64,000 nt of DNA from Fuscovulum blasticum DSM 2131 (lineage in GTDB: Bacteria; Pseudomonadota; Alphaproteobacteria; Rhodobacterales; Rhodobacteraceae), in contig NZ_PZKE01000006.1 of the NCBI RefSeq assembly GCF_003034965.1, forward strand, positions 159,832 through 223,831, written 5' to 3'. Positions within the stretch are counted from its first letter, which is position 1, and each line of letters begins with the position of its first letter. This document shows, piece by piece, positions 18,254-29,526 of the stretch. The notes below the pieces were generated by a model. That model saw only the letters and a program-made list of their open reading frames with translations. It ran no database searches and was not told the DNA's origin. Position numbers and translations under genes: made by a program.

Positions 18254-18583
18254 ATGTTCGCAACCCCCGCCTTCGCCCAGGCCGCCGGCGCCCCCGGTGC
18301 CGCTTCCGCCCTGACCAGCTTCATGCCGCTGATCCTGATCTTCGGGATCATGTATTTCCTGCTGATCCGTCCGCAGCAAAAGAAGCTGAAAGAGCACAAG
18401 GCCATGGTCGATGCGCTGCGCCGGGGCGACCAGATCGTCACCCAGGGCGGTATCCTGGGCAAGGTGGTGAAGGTGCAGGAAGACGGCATCGTCGAGGTGG
18501 AAATCGCCGATGGCGTGAAGGTCAAGGTGATGCGCCACACCATCGCGACCGTGCTGAACAAGACCGAACCCGCCGCAAGCTGA
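18254..18583 (+). CDS. yajC: Preprotein translocase subunit YajC
   Basis: A 109-residue single-pass membrane protein. After an N-terminal periplasmic Ala-rich stretch, one helix (FMPLILIFGIMYFLLIRPQQKK) leads into the cytoplasmic YajC domain with the conserved RRGDQIVTQGGILGKVVKV segment. YajC associates with SecDF and the SecYEG channel. It is the first gene of a yajC-secD-secF operon: secD begins 10 bases after its stop codon. The upstream 259-base gap, shared with serS, has no feature that I can name. Confidence 0.95.
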   Translation: MFATPAFAQAAGAPGAASALTSFMPLILIFGIMYFLLIRPQQKKLKEHKAMVDALRRGDQIVTQGGILGKVVKVQEDGIVEVEIADGVKVKVMRHTIATVLNKTEPAAS

Positions 18584-18593
18584 GGCACGCACC

Positions 18594-20261
18594 ATGACCC
18601 CGACCGCGCTGTGGAAGCGCCTTCTGATCCTTGCGGTCTGCCTTTGGGGCGCGATTGCCGCAATGCCCAATGCCTTCTACGGCCGGGTCGAAACGCATAA
18701 TGACGCCGCCGCCGCCATCGAAAAGGCCGGCGGCGTGGCGACGCCCGAGCAGAACGCTGCGCTGGCCGAATGGCCTTCGTTCCTGCCGTCCTCGCTGATG
18801 CCGCTGGGGCTGGACCTGCGGGGCGGGGCGCACCTGCTGGCGCGGGTCGAGGTGCAGGATGTCTACAAGGCGCGGATCGACGGGCTGTGGCCCGAGGCCC
18901 GCGATGCGCTGCGCAATCTGCGCGACCAGGTCGGCGCCGTGCGCCGCGCGCCGTCGCCTGAGGACGAGCTGCGCATCACGATTTCCAACCCGGCCGGGAT
19001 GGAGGCCGCGCTGGCCGCCGTGAAGGCGCTGGCGACGCCGGTCTATACGCTGACCGGCGTGGGCGCGAACGACATCGACGTGACGGCGGAAGGCAGCGAC
19101 ATTCTGGTGAAGCTGTCCGAGGCCGAACGGACCGCCTCGGACGACCGCACGGTGCAGCAAAGCCTTGAGATCATCCGCAACCGGGTGGACGAGGTGGGCA
19201 CGCGCGAACCGACGATCCTGCGTCAGGGCAGCGACCGCATCCTGATTCAGGTGCCGGGCATCGGATCGGCGGCCGAGCTGAAAAGCCTGATCGGCACCAC
19301 GGCCAAGCTGACCTTCAACCCGGTGATCCGCACCACCACGGATGCCGGTGCCGACCCCGGCCCGCGCAACCTGCTGCTGCCGGCGCGCGAACAGCCCGGG
19401 CTTTACTACATTGTCGAGGAAACGCCGGTGGTGACCGGCGAGCAGCTTGTCGATGCCCAGCCGTCGTTCGACCAGAACGGCCGCCCGGCGGTCAGCTTCC
19501 GGTTTGACGGGGCAGGCGCGCGCAAGTTCGGCGACTATACCGCCGCAAATATCGGCGCGCCTTTCGCCATTGTGCTGGACCAGCAGGTCATTTCGGCCCC
19601 GGTGATCCAGAGCCACATTCCCGGCGGCAACGGCATCATCACCGGGAATTTCAATGTCGAGGAATCGACCGAACTGGCGGTGCTGCTGCGCGCGGGCGCC
19701 CTGCCGGCCAGCCTGACCTTCCTGGAAGAACGCACCATCGGCCCGGAACTGGGCGCCGATTCGGTGGCCGCCGGCAAGACCGCCGCGATCATCGGCATGG
19801 TGGCGGTGGTGGCCTATATGGTGGCCTCCTATGGCCTGTTCGGCTGGTTCGCCAATGTGGCGCTGGCGGTGAACGTGTTGCTTCTGGTGGCGATCCTGTC
19901 GTCGATCGGGGCCACGCTGACGCTGCCCGGCATCGCCGGCATCGTGCTGACCATGGGCATGGCGGTTGACGCCAACGTGCTGATCTTCGAGCGCGTGCGC
20001 GAGGAACTGCGCGCCGGGCTGAGCCCGCCACGGGCCATTCAGGCCGGGTTCGAACGGGCCTTCTCGGCCATCATGGACGCCAACCTGACGGGGCTGCTGA
20101 TCGGGGGCATCATGTTCTGGATCGGATCGGGCCCGGTGCGCGGCTTTGCCGTGACCATGACGCTGGGGATCATCACCTCGATGTTCACCGCCGTCTATGT
20201 GACCCGGCTGGTGATCGAGATCTATATCAACCGCAAGCGTCCGAAGACGATTGTGGTCTGA
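18594..20261 (+). CDS. secD: Protein translocase subunit SecD
   Basis: A 555-residue inner-membrane protein with one N-terminal helix, a large periplasmic region and five C-terminal helices. SecD motifs are visible: LGLDLRGGAHLLARVEV near residue 65 (D1), RNRVDEVGTREPTILRQGSDRILIQVPG in the periplasmic part, and the C-terminal GMAVDANVLIFERVREEL segment. SecDF uses the proton motive force to help pull proteins across the inner membrane. It is followed after 13 bases by secF, with AGGGAG overlapping the stop codon as the secF ribosome binding site. Confidence 0.97.
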   Translation: MTPTALWKRLLILAVCLWGAIAAMPNAFYGRVETHNDAAAAIEKAGGVATPEQNAALAEWPSFLPSSLMPLGLDLRGGAHLLARVEVQDVYKARIDGLWPEARDALRNLRDQVGAVRRAPSPEDELRITISNPAGMEAALAAVKALATPVYTLTGVGANDIDVTAEGSDILVKLSEAERTASDDRTVQQSLEIIRNRVDEVGTREPTILRQGSDRILIQVPGIGSAAELKSLIGTTAKLTFNPVIRTTTDAGADPGPRNLLLPAREQPGLYYIVEETPVVTGEQLVDAQPSFDQNGRPAVSFRFDGAGARKFGDYTAANIGAPFAIVLDQQVISAPVIQSHIPGGNGIITGNFNVEESTELAVLLRAGALPASLTFLEERTIGPELGADSVAAGKTAAIIGMVAVVAYMVASYGLFGWFANVALAVNVLLLVAILSSIGATLTLPGIAGIVLTMGMAVDANVLIFERVREELRAGLSPPRAIQAGFERAFSAIMDANLTGLLIGGIMFWIGSGPVRGFAVTMTLGIITSMFTAVYVTRLVIEIYINRKRPKTIVV

Positions 20262-20274
20262 GGGAGAAAAGCAC

Positions 20275-21246
20275 ATGGCCTGGCGTCTGAAACTTGTTCC
20301 CGAAAAGACCAGCATCGACTTTTTCCGCTGGCAGTGGCTGACCTTCGGCCTGTCGATCTTCCTGATGGTGGCCTCGCTGGGCATCGTCGCGGTGAAGGGG
20401 CTGAACTTTGGCGTCGATTTCCTGGGCGGCACCACGATCCGCACGGAATCGACCACGCCGGTGGATGTCGGCGCCTATCGGACGGCGCTGGCGGCGCTGG
20501 ATGTGGGCGATGTCACCATCACCGAGGTGACCGACCCCAGCTTCCGCGATGACCAGCATGTTGCCCAGGTGCGCCTTGGCGCGCGCGAGGGTGAAGAGGC
20601 GGTCACGCCGGAAGTGATTTCCGAGGTTGAGGCCGCGCTGAAGGCGCATGATCCGAACGTGATCTTCGCGTCCGTGGAATCGGTTGGCCCCAAGGTCAGC
20701 CAGGAGCTGATCTGGAAGGCGCTGCTTGCCGTGGCGGCCGGGTCTTTTGGCATCATGCTTTATGTCTGGATGCGGTTCGAATGGCAGTTCGCCGTGGGCA
20801 CCGTGGCATCGCTTCTGCATGACGTGGTGGTGACGGTCGGGATCTTCTCGCTGTTCCAGCTCAAGTTCGACCTGTCCATCGTGGCGGCGCTGCTGACCAT
20901 TCTTGGCTATTCGGTCAACGATACCGTGGTGATCTTCGACCGGCTGCGCGAGAATCTGGCCAAGTACAAGACCATGCCGCTGCGCGAGATGATGAACCTG
21001 ACGGCCAACGAAACGCTGAGCCGGACGATCATGACCTCGACCACGACGCTGATCGCGCTGATCGTGCTGCTGATCTTTGGTGGCGACGTGATCCGGGGCT
21101 TTGTCTTCGCCATGGTTCTGGGGGTGTTCCTGGGCACCTATTCCACGCTCTACATGGCCAAGAACATCGTGCTGATGCTGGGTGTCGATCGCGGCGACAA
21201 GCCGAAGAAGAAAGACAACAGCGAATTCGCCAACGTCGATGCCTGA
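20275..21246 (+). CDS. secF: Protein translocase subunit SecF
   Basis: A 323-residue partner of SecD. The start at 20275 (MAWRLKLVPEKTSIDFFRW) is set by AGGGAG at 20261-20266. The expected order of segments is present: N-terminal helix, the short periplasmic domain beginning FGVDFLGGTTIRTES, and five C-terminal helices with GYSVNDTVVIFDRLREN and TSTTTLIALIVLLIFGG. It forms the SecDF complex in the inner membrane. Its last codons overlap the start of the following Mth938-like gene by 8 bases, so translation is probably coupled. Confidence 0.97.
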   Translation: MAWRLKLVPEKTSIDFFRWQWLTFGLSIFLMVASLGIVAVKGLNFGVDFLGGTTIRTESTTPVDVGAYRTALAALDVGDVTITEVTDPSFRDDQHVAQVRLGAREGEEAVTPEVISEVEAALKAHDPNVIFASVESVGPKVSQELIWKALLAVAAGSFGIMLYVWMRFEWQFAVGTVASLLHDVVVTVGIFSLFQLKFDLSIVAALLTILGYSVNDTVVIFDRLRENLAKYKTMPLREMMNLTANETLSRTIMTSTTTLIALIVLLIFGGDVIRGFVFAMVLGVFLGTYSTLYMAKNIVLMLGVDRGDKPKKKDNSEFANVDA

Positions 21247-21637
21247 AGTTGGGCCTGAACCGGGGCCTGAACCGGGGGGCCTGCGCCTGACCGAGGTCAG
21301 CTATGGCTCGGCCCTGCCCATCGAGGGGTACGGGCCGGGCTTTTTCCGGGTTGGGCCGCATGTGCTGCGCGGGGCCTGCCTGATTACGCCCTGGGATGCC
21401 GGGCCGTGGGCGGGGCTTGAGGATACCGCCACGCCGCTGGCGCTGGCGGGGCGGATCGACGTGCTGTTGCTGGGCATGGGCGCGCAGATCGCCCACCCGC
21501 CGCGCGCCTTCCGAGAGGCGCTGGAGGCGGCGGACATCGGGGTTGAGGTCATGGCCTCACCCGCCGCGTGCCGCACCTACAACGTGCTGCTGGGCGAAGG
21601 CCGCCGCATCGCCGCCGCGCTGCTGCCGGTGGGGTGA
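21239..21637 (+). CDS. Mth938-like domain protein (DUF498 family)
   Basis: A 132-residue protein of the Mth938/DUF498 family, related to the mitochondrial complex I assembly factor NDUFAF3. The start at 21239 overlaps the secF stop codon. The family core shows as GYGPGFFRVGPHVLRGACLI, then the central RIDVLLLGMGAQ and EVMASPAACRTYNVLLGEGR. The bacterial role is not established; in alphaproteobacteria it often sits next to secDF. A link to membrane protein or respiratory complex assembly is inference from the eukaryotic relative and the Sec neighbourhood. Confidence 0.85.
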   Translation: MPEVGPEPGPEPGGLRLTEVSYGSALPIEGYGPGFFRVGPHVLRGACLITPWDAGPWAGLEDTATPLALAGRIDVLLLGMGAQIAHPPRAFREALEAADIGVEVMASPAACRTYNVLLGEGRRIAAALLPVG

Positions 21638-21660
21638 ACGCCCGGAGGTTTCAAGAACTC

Positions 21661-21690
21661 CGGCCCGGACCCATGGAAGGGTCCGGGCCG
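21661..21690. terminator. Stem-loop between convergent Mth938-like and aldo/keto reductase genes
   Basis: A perfect 12-bp stem (21661-21672 with 21679-21690, loop ATGGAA) is followed by ATTT on the plus strand. It sits between two convergent stop codons and can serve both transcripts. Confidence 0.8.
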
Positions 21691-21712
21691 ATTTCCTTGA
21701 AGAAACCGGATC

Positions 21713-22699
21713 TTACCACAGGTGGTGGACGTGCGGTGCCACCAGCCGGTCATAGACCGCGCGTGCGGCTTGCAGGGTTTCGGCCGGCAGGGGGGCCAGC
21801 GCATCGGCCGCCGCATTTGCCTGGGCCTGCGCGGCGGATTTCGCGCCCGGAATGACCACGGTCACCGCCTGTTCCATCAGAATCCAGCGCAGCGCGAAGG
21901 CGGCCATGCTGGCGCCCTGCGGCACCAGCGGGCGCAGTTCCTCGACCGCTTCCAGCGCTACGTCGAAGGGCACGCCCGAGAAGGTTTCGCCCTTGTCGAA
22001 GGCCTGACCGTCGCGGTTGAAGCTGCGGTGGTCATCGGCGGCGAAGGTGCTGGCCGCGGTCATCTTGCCGGTCAGCAGCCCCGAGGCCAGCGGCACCCGC
22101 GCGATGACGGCCACGTTCGCGGCCTGCGCCTCGCGGAAGAACACCTCGGCGGGGCGGGGGCGGAACAGGTTGTAGATGATCTGCACCGACACCACGCCGG
22201 GGTGGTGCAGGGCCTGACGTGCCTCGTCCACGGTTTCGACCGAGACGCCGTAATCGGCGATCCAGCCGCGCGATTTCAACTCATCCAGCGCATCGAAGGC
22301 GCGGGACGAGAAATAGACCGGCGTCGGCGGGCAATGCAGTTGCACCAGATCCAGCCGGTCCATTTGCAGGTTGTGGCGCGAGCGGTCCACGAAGGCGGCC
22401 AGATGGTCCAGATCGTAGCCTTCGGCCACATGCGGCGACAGCCGGCGCCCGGCCTTGGTGGCCACGAAGGGCCGTGCGCCACCGCGTTCGGCCAGCACCT
22501 TGGCGATGATCCGTTCCGACCGGCCGTCGCCATAGACATCGGCGGTGTCGATGAAGGTCATGCCCGCATCAAGCGCGGCATGGAGCGCGGCGCGCGCCGC
22601 ATCCGGCGACACTTCGCCCCAGGTGCCGCCGATGGCCCAGGCGCCAAAGCCGATGCGGGTGACGGTCCGCCCCGTGCGGCCAAAGGAATTGCTGTGCAT
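21713..22699 (-). CDS. Aldo/keto reductase
   Basis: A 328-residue NADPH-dependent oxidoreductase of the aldo/keto reductase superfamily (TIM barrel). GGAG just upstream supports the ATG at 22699; longer readings run into the ccmA side and are not credible. Catalytic tetrad residues are visible: Asp and Tyr in [18 protein letters not shown], Lys in FVATKAGRR and His in DLVQLHCPP. The C-terminal cofactor motif is [15 protein letters not shown]. Substrates are not predictable; it resembles the general stress or YajO/YhdN-like group. It is divergent from ccmA with 109 bases between. Confidence 0.9.
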   Translation of the reverse strand: MHSNSFGRTGRTVTRIGFGAWAIGGTWGEVSPDAARAALHAALDAGMTFIDTADVYGDGRSERIIAKVLAERGGARPFVATKAGRRLSPHVAEGYDLDHLAAFVDRSRHNLQMDRLDLVQLHCPPTPVYFSSRAFDALDELKSRGWIADYGVSVETVDEARQALHHPGVVSVQIIYNLFRPRPAEVFFREAQAANVAVIARVPLASGLLTGKMTAASTFAADDHRSFNRDGQAFDKGETFSGVPFDVALEAVEELRPLVPQGASMAAFALRWILMEQAVTVVIPGAKSAAQAQANAAADALAPLPAETLQAARAVYDRLVAPHVHHLW

Positions 22700-22808
22700 C
22701 GCGGGTCTCCTCACGTTCCTGCTGGCGGCAGAGATAGCGGTAACGGGCGGGGCTTTCCATGGGGCAGGGGGTTTTGTGCCGGGCCGCTTTGCGATACGGC
22801 TGTGCCCC

Positions 22809-23441
22809 ATGGATTTCGTGGTTTCCGATCTGGCGGTGGCGCGCGGCGGGCTGGTCGTGCTGCAGGGCGTGGGCTTCCGGTTGCAGCCGGGGCGGGCGCT
22901 GGTGCTGCGGGGGCCGAACGGCGTGGGCAAGACCACGCTGCTGCGCACGCTGGCGGGGCTGCAACCCGCCGTGGCGGGCACGATTTCGGCGCCGCCGGAA
23001 AGCCTGGCCTATGCCAGCCATGCCGACGGGTTGAAGGCCGTGCTGACGGTTGCGGAGAACCTGGCCTTCTGGGCGGCGGTCTATGGCACCGGCGCGGCGG
23101 CGGTGGCGCAGGCCTTGCAGCGGATGAACCTTGCCGCGCTGGCCGACCGCCGCGCCGCCAACCTGTCGGCAGGGCAGAAGCGCCGGCTGGGCCTTGCGCG
23201 GCTTCTGGTGACGGGCCGCCCGATCTGGGTGCTGGATGAGCCGACCGTTTCGCTGGATGCGGCCTCGGTCGCGCTGTTTGCCGATGTGATCCGCGCGCAT
23301 CTGGCCGGTGGCGGGGCGGCGCTGATGGCCACCCATATCGACCTTGGCCTGCCCGAGGCCGAGGTGCTGGACCTGTCGCCGTTCCGGTCGGACGGCGCGG
23401 CGCCCGCCGTGGCCGGCGGCTTTGACGAGGCTTTCGCATGA
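22809..23441 (+). CDS. ccmA: Cytochrome c maturation ABC transporter ATPase CcmA
   Basis: A 210-residue ABC ATPase. Walker A is GPNGVGKTT (about residue 37), the signature is [16 protein letters not shown] and Walker B is [13 protein letters not shown]. The short size, and ccmB beginning inside its stop codon (ATGA overlap), identify CcmA. With CcmB and CcmC it releases holo-CcmE in the System I heme handling pathway. The reading frame extends upstream, but the protein homology begins at the ATG at 22809. Confidence 0.94.
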   Translation: MDFVVSDLAVARGGLVVLQGVGFRLQPGRALVLRGPNGVGKTTLLRTLAGLQPAVAGTISAPPESLAYASHADGLKAVLTVAENLAFWAAVYGTGAAAVAQALQRMNLAALADRRAANLSAGQKRRLGLARLLVTGRPIWVLDEPTVSLDAASVALFADVIRAHLAGGGAALMATHIDLGLPEAEVLDLSPFRSDGAAPAVAGGFDEAFA

Positions 23442-24094
23442 TCGCGCTGCTGGTCCGCGATCTGCGCCTTGCCTTCCGTGCCGGGGGTGGCTTTGGCCTT
23501 GGGCTGGCCTTCTTCCTGCTGGTCGCGGTGCTGGTGCCGCTGGGGGTGGGGCCGGAGGGCGGCACGCTGGCCACCATTGCCCCCGGCATCCTGTGGGTGG
23601 GGGCGCTGCTGGCCTGCCTGCTGAGCCTTGACCGCATCTTCGCGCTGGATTTCGAGGATGGGTCGCTGGACCTGCTGGCCACCGCGCCGCTGCCGCTGGA
23701 AGGGGCGGTGGCCGTGAAGGCCGCGGCGCATTGGCTGGTGACGGGCCTGCCGCTGACGCTGGTTTCGCCGGTGCTGGGGCTGCTGCTGTTCCTGCCGGCC
23801 GATGGCTATTTCTGGCTGGTCGTCTCGCTGGGGCTGGGCACGCCGGCGCTGAGCATCATCGGCGCCTTCGGGGCCGCGCTGACCGTGGGGCTGAAGCGCG
23901 GCGGGCTGCTTCTCAGCCTGCTGGTGCTGCCGCTTTATGTGCCGACGCTGATCTTCGGGGCCGAGGTGGTGAAGCGCGGCGCGATGGGCATGGACCCTGG
24001 CACCCCGCTGGCGCTGCTGGCCGCGATCACCGCCGGATCGGCCGCCTTGCTGCCCTTTGCCGCAGCCGCGGCGATCCGCGTCAATTTGCGGTAG
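23438..24094 (+). CDS. ccmB: Heme exporter protein CcmB
   Basis: A 218-residue inner-membrane protein with six predicted helices, the permease of the CcmAB complex. Typical features are the N-terminal [18 protein letters not shown], the [19 protein letters not shown] segment between helices 2 and 3, and the [17 protein letters not shown] helix. It overlaps ccmA by 4 bases and is followed by ccmC after 55 bases. Confidence 0.95.
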   Translation: MIALLVRDLRLAFRAGGGFGLGLAFFLLVAVLVPLGVGPEGGTLATIAPGILWVGALLACLLSLDRIFALDFEDGSLDLLATAPLPLEGAVAVKAAAHWLVTGLPLTLVSPVLGLLLFLPADGYFWLVVSLGLGTPALSIIGAFGAALTVGLKRGGLLLSLLVLPLYVPTLIFGAEVVKRGAMGMDPGTPLALLAAITAGSAALLPFAAAAAIRVNLR

Positions 24095-24149
24095 CCCGCG
24101 CACATGTTATTGAGTTGAGCCCGCCCCTTTCGCCAAGTAACGGAACATC

Positions 24150-24881
24150 ATGTCGATCTGGGAATACGCCAACCCGAAGAAGTTCATGCAGACCTCGGCC
24201 TGGGCCTTGCCCTGGGTGACGGGGCTGACCGTGCTGTGCCTGGGCGTCGGGCTGGTCTGGGGCTTTTTCTTCACGCCGGACGATTACAAGCAGGGATCAA
24301 CCGTCAAGATCATGTTCCTGCATGTGCCCGCCGCGATGATGGCGATCAATGCCTGGGTGATGATGCTGGTGACCAGCCTGATCTGGGTGATCCGCCGCCA
24401 CCATGTCAGCGCGCTGGCGGCCAAGGCGGCGGCGCCGGTGGGCCTGACCTTCACGCTGATCGCGCTGGCGACCGGCGCGCTGTGGGGCCAGCCGATGTGG
24501 GGCACCTGGTGGGCCTGGGACCCGCGGCTGACCAGCTTCCTGATTCTTGCGCTGTTCTATCTGGGCTATATCGCGCTGTGGAACGCGGTCGAGAACCCCG
24601 ATACCGCCGCCGACCTGACCTCGGTCCTGTGCGTTGTGGGATCGGTCTTCGCGCTGTTGTCGCGCTATGCGGTCAAGTTCTGGAACCAGGGGCTGCATCA
24701 GGATTCGACCATCCTCAAGGTGGGCGAGAAAGACCCGCTGGACCCGGCCTTCTATCAGCCGCTGGTGGTCTGCATCTTCGGCTTCATCTTCCTGTTCCTG
24801 GCGCTGGTGCTGCTGCGCACCCGCACCGAAATTCGCGCCCGCCGCCTGTCGGCGCTGGTGTCGCGGGAAAGGCTGGCCTGA
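24150..24881 (+). CDS. ccmC: Heme lyase-type protein CcmC
   Basis: A 243-residue protein with six membrane helices. It carries the heme-handling WWD-type signature WGTWWAWDPRLTSF in a periplasmic loop (about residues 118-131), flanked by conserved histidines (one in FLHVPAAMM). CcmC attaches heme to the chaperone CcmE in the periplasm. It shares the TGA/ATG overlap with ccmD, so the two are coupled. Confidence 0.96.
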   Translation: MSIWEYANPKKFMQTSAWALPWVTGLTVLCLGVGLVWGFFFTPDDYKQGSTVKIMFLHVPAAMMAINAWVMMLVTSLIWVIRRHHVSALAAKAAAPVGLTFTLIALATGALWGQPMWGTWWAWDPRLTSFLILALFYLGYIALWNAVENPDTAADLTSVLCVVGSVFALLSRYAVKFWNQGLHQDSTILKVGEKDPLDPAFYQPLVVCIFGFIFLFLALVLLRTRTEIRARRLSALVSRERLA

Positions 24882-25042
24882 TGCCCGAGCTTGGGAAATA
24901 CGCCTTCGCGGTGCTGACCTCTTACGGGGTGACGATCGCGCTGCTGGCTGGGGTGGTGCTGCTGTCGCTGTGGCAGGGCGCCCGGATGCGGCGTGCCCTG
25001 GCCGAGGTTGAGGCGCGGGCGTCGGAGGCTGTCGATGGCTAG
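24881..25042 (+). CDS. ccmD: Heme exporter small subunit CcmD
   Basis: A 53-residue single-pass protein (MPELGKYAFAVLTSYGVTIA then a hydrophobic stretch and a basic tail WQGARMRRALAEVEARA). Size, the conserved tyrosine near the membrane entry and the place between ccmC and ccmG identify CcmD, which stabilises the CcmC-CcmE-CcmAB assembly. It starts 1 base inside the ccmC stop codon and ends 8 bases inside ccmG. Confidence 0.9.
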   Translation: MPELGKYAFAVLTSYGVTIALLAGVVLLSLWQGARMRRALAEVEARASEAVDG

Positions 25043-25565
25043 GTGGATGATGGCGCTGCCGCCGGTGATCTTTGCCGGGCTGGCAGCCATGTTCTATGTG
25101 GGGATGCAGCGTGAAAACCCCGGCGAGCTGCACAGCGTCTTTATCGGCAAGCCCGCCCCGGTGCTGCCGGGGACCGGCCTGCCGGGGGTGACGCAATTGA
25201 CCGATGCCGATCTGCGCAAGGGCGAGGTGACGGTTGTCAATTTCTGGGCCTCGTGGTGCCCGCCCTGCCGGGCCGAGCATCCGGTGCTGAAGGCGATGGC
25301 CGAAAAGGGCATCCGCGTCGCGGGCGTGAACATGATGGACAAGGAGGCCGACGCCACGGCCTATCTGGCCGAGGAGGGCAATCCGTTCTTCGCGCTGGCC
25401 ACCGATCCGAACGGGCGCAACCGGGTGGAATGGGGTGTGACCAACCCGCCGGAGACCTTCATCGTCGATGGCGACGGGACGATCCTGTTCAAGTTCGTGG
25501 GCCCGCTGGTTGGCACCGATTACGAAAAGCGGTTCGTTCCCGCGCTGGAAGACGCGCTGAAATAG
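25035..25565 (+). CDS. ccmG: Thiol:disulfide interchange protein CcmG/DsbE
   Basis: A 176-residue thioredoxin-like protein with an N-terminal membrane anchor (MARWMMALPPVIFAGLAAMF). The periplasmic domain holds the active site WCPPC within VVNFWASWCPPCRAEHPV. The CcmG-specific segment WGVTNPPETFIVDGDG contains the cis-proline region. It keeps apocytochrome c cysteines reduced for heme ligation. It overlaps ccmD by 8 bases and ends the ccmABCDG operon, followed by a terminator. ccmE, ccmF and ccmH are not in the window. Confidence 0.95.
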   Translation: MARWMMALPPVIFAGLAAMFYVGMQRENPGELHSVFIGKPAPVLPGTGLPGVTQLTDADLRKGEVTVVNFWASWCPPCRAEHPVLKAMAEKGIRVAGVNMMDKEADATAYLAEEGNPFFALATDPNGRNRVEWGVTNPPETFIVDGDGTILFKFVGPLVGTDYEKRFVPALEDALK

Positions 25566-25597
25566 CCGCCGTTCCGCGCTACGGGCAGGGCAAGAGA

Positions 25598-25623
25598 AAA
25601 GGCCGGGGTTTCCCCCGGCCTTT
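25598..25623. terminator. Bidirectional terminator between ccmG and acnA
   Basis: AAAGGCCGGGG (25598-25608) pairs with CCCCGGCCTTT (25613-25623) around a TTTC loop. An A-rich left flank and T-rich right flank let it end both convergent transcripts. Confidence 0.9.
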
Positions 25624-25655
25624 CGTTTTCGTCCGCGCCTTGGCGGGGCAGCCTC

Positions 25656-28424
<2,769 letters not shown>

Positions 28425-28498
28425 CTATCTGGCTCCGTGGCTGGGGGCGTCTGGAATATTCGCTGCGTTTCCGGGGTGATCCGGTCGAGTCCCGATCA

Positions 28499-28508
28499 TT
28501 GTATACAA
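28499..28508. promoter_or_regulatory. Palindromic operator candidate upstream of acnA
   Basis: TTGTATACAA is a perfect 10-bp palindrome in the acnA/DUF1223 divergent region. The core TGTATACA fits operators of several GntR-family (FadR subfamily) repressors. On the acnA strand it contains TACAAT, a possible -10 box, so bound protein could block acnA transcription. No regulator gene is adjacent. Confidence 0.5.
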
Positions 28509-28604
28509 ATGTATGCCAAAAATCCAGACCCGATTCAATGCCCGCTGCGGGCCGATTCGCAGCAGGACGTGATGTCTTCACGCCTAACACTCGCAAAACC
28601 TTGA

Positions 28605-28634
28605 TTGGAAGGGCAGGCTGGCCTTTCCTATAAG
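28605..28634 (+). promoter_or_regulatory. Candidate promoter of the DUF1223 gene
   Basis: TTGGAA (28605-28610) and TATAAG (28629-28634) with an 18-base spacer, 31 bases before the start codon. The -10 matches five of six consensus bases, the -35 four of six. Confidence 0.42.
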
Positions 28635-28665
28635 CAATCAACTGGATCAGGGGACCGGTAAGACT

Positions 28666-29514
28666 ATGATGCGACAATTGGTCAGCGCCGCCTGCGGCCT
28701 GTGGATGGCTGCGGCTGCCACGGCACAAGCGGAAAATGTCGTCATCGTCGAGCTTTACACCTCGCAAGGGTGCTCGTCCTGTCCGCCTGCCGATGATTTC
28801 GTGGCAGAGCTTGCCGCCCAGCCCGGCGTTCTGCCGCTGTCGCTGCATGTCGATTACTGGGATTACATCGGCTGGGAAGACAAGTTCGCCCAGCCGCGCT
28901 TTACCGACCGGCAGAAGGCCTATGCCCGGGCCGTGGGGTCGCGCACCATCTATACGCCGCAGTTCATTGTCGGCGGGCTGGACCGGGTGGAAGGCTATGA
29001 CCCGGACGAGACGGTGGAACGTCTGGGGCGGCACAGGGCGCTGGTCAGCCCGGTGACGCTGCATGTGGAACGGCAGGGGGAGCGGCTGGTGATCCGGGCC
29101 GAGGCCAGCCCGGCGCTGACCACCCCGGTGCGGGTGCAACTGGTGCGCTACATGCCGGAAGAGACGGTGACGATCGAACGCGGTGAAAACGCCGGCCGCA
29201 CCATCACCTATCGCAATGTGGTGACCAGTTGGGAACTGCTGGGCGAATGGGCGGGGACCGGCCCGCTGGATGTGATGGCCGATGCGCCGGGCAGCGAACC
29301 GGCGGTGGTGATCCTGCAAAGCGAAGGCCCGTCGCTGATTCTGGCCGCCGCGCGGCCGGACCCGGTGCAGAAATCCGAAAGCGACGCCGCCACCAAGGCG
29401 ATTGTCAGTGCGAAGGATGCCCCACCCAGCATGGAGGCGGGCTTTGTCGGGGCGCCGGACCGTGCCCCCGAGGCGGATCTTTCGACATCGGGCGGCGCTG
29501 CCCCGTCCGAGTAA
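28666..29514 (+). CDS. DUF1223 secreted thioredoxin-fold protein
   Basis: A 282-residue protein with a signal peptide (MMRQLVSAACGLWMAAAATA, cleavage expected near AQA-EN). The mature N-terminus, VVIVELYTSQGCSSCPPADD, is the DUF1223 signature with a CSSC thioredoxin-like redox motif. HVDYWDYIGWEDKFA and RTIYTPQFIVGG follow, also typical of the family. The C-terminal 60 residues are low-complexity. The family is probably a periplasmic thiol-disulfide protein, but its substrate is unknown. It is divergent from acnA and its end nearly touches the convergent acyltransferase gene. Confidence 0.88.
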   Translation: MMRQLVSAACGLWMAAAATAQAENVVIVELYTSQGCSSCPPADDFVAELAAQPGVLPLSLHVDYWDYIGWEDKFAQPRFTDRQKAYARAVGSRTIYTPQFIVGGLDRVEGYDPDETVERLGRHRALVSPVTLHVERQGERLVIRAEASPALTTPVRVQLVRYMPEETVTIERGENAGRTITYRNVVTSWELLGEWAGTGPLDVMADAPGSEPAVVILQSEGPSLILAAARPDPVQKSESDAATKAIVSAKDAPPSMEAGFVGAPDRAPEADLSTSGGAAPSE

Positions 29515-29526
29515 GCCCGGCGGCTG

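Noticed and set aside
16156..18597. 813-codon plus-strand frame across GT25, serS and yajC
   Set aside because: It crosses three recognised genes on both strands and has no coherent domain.
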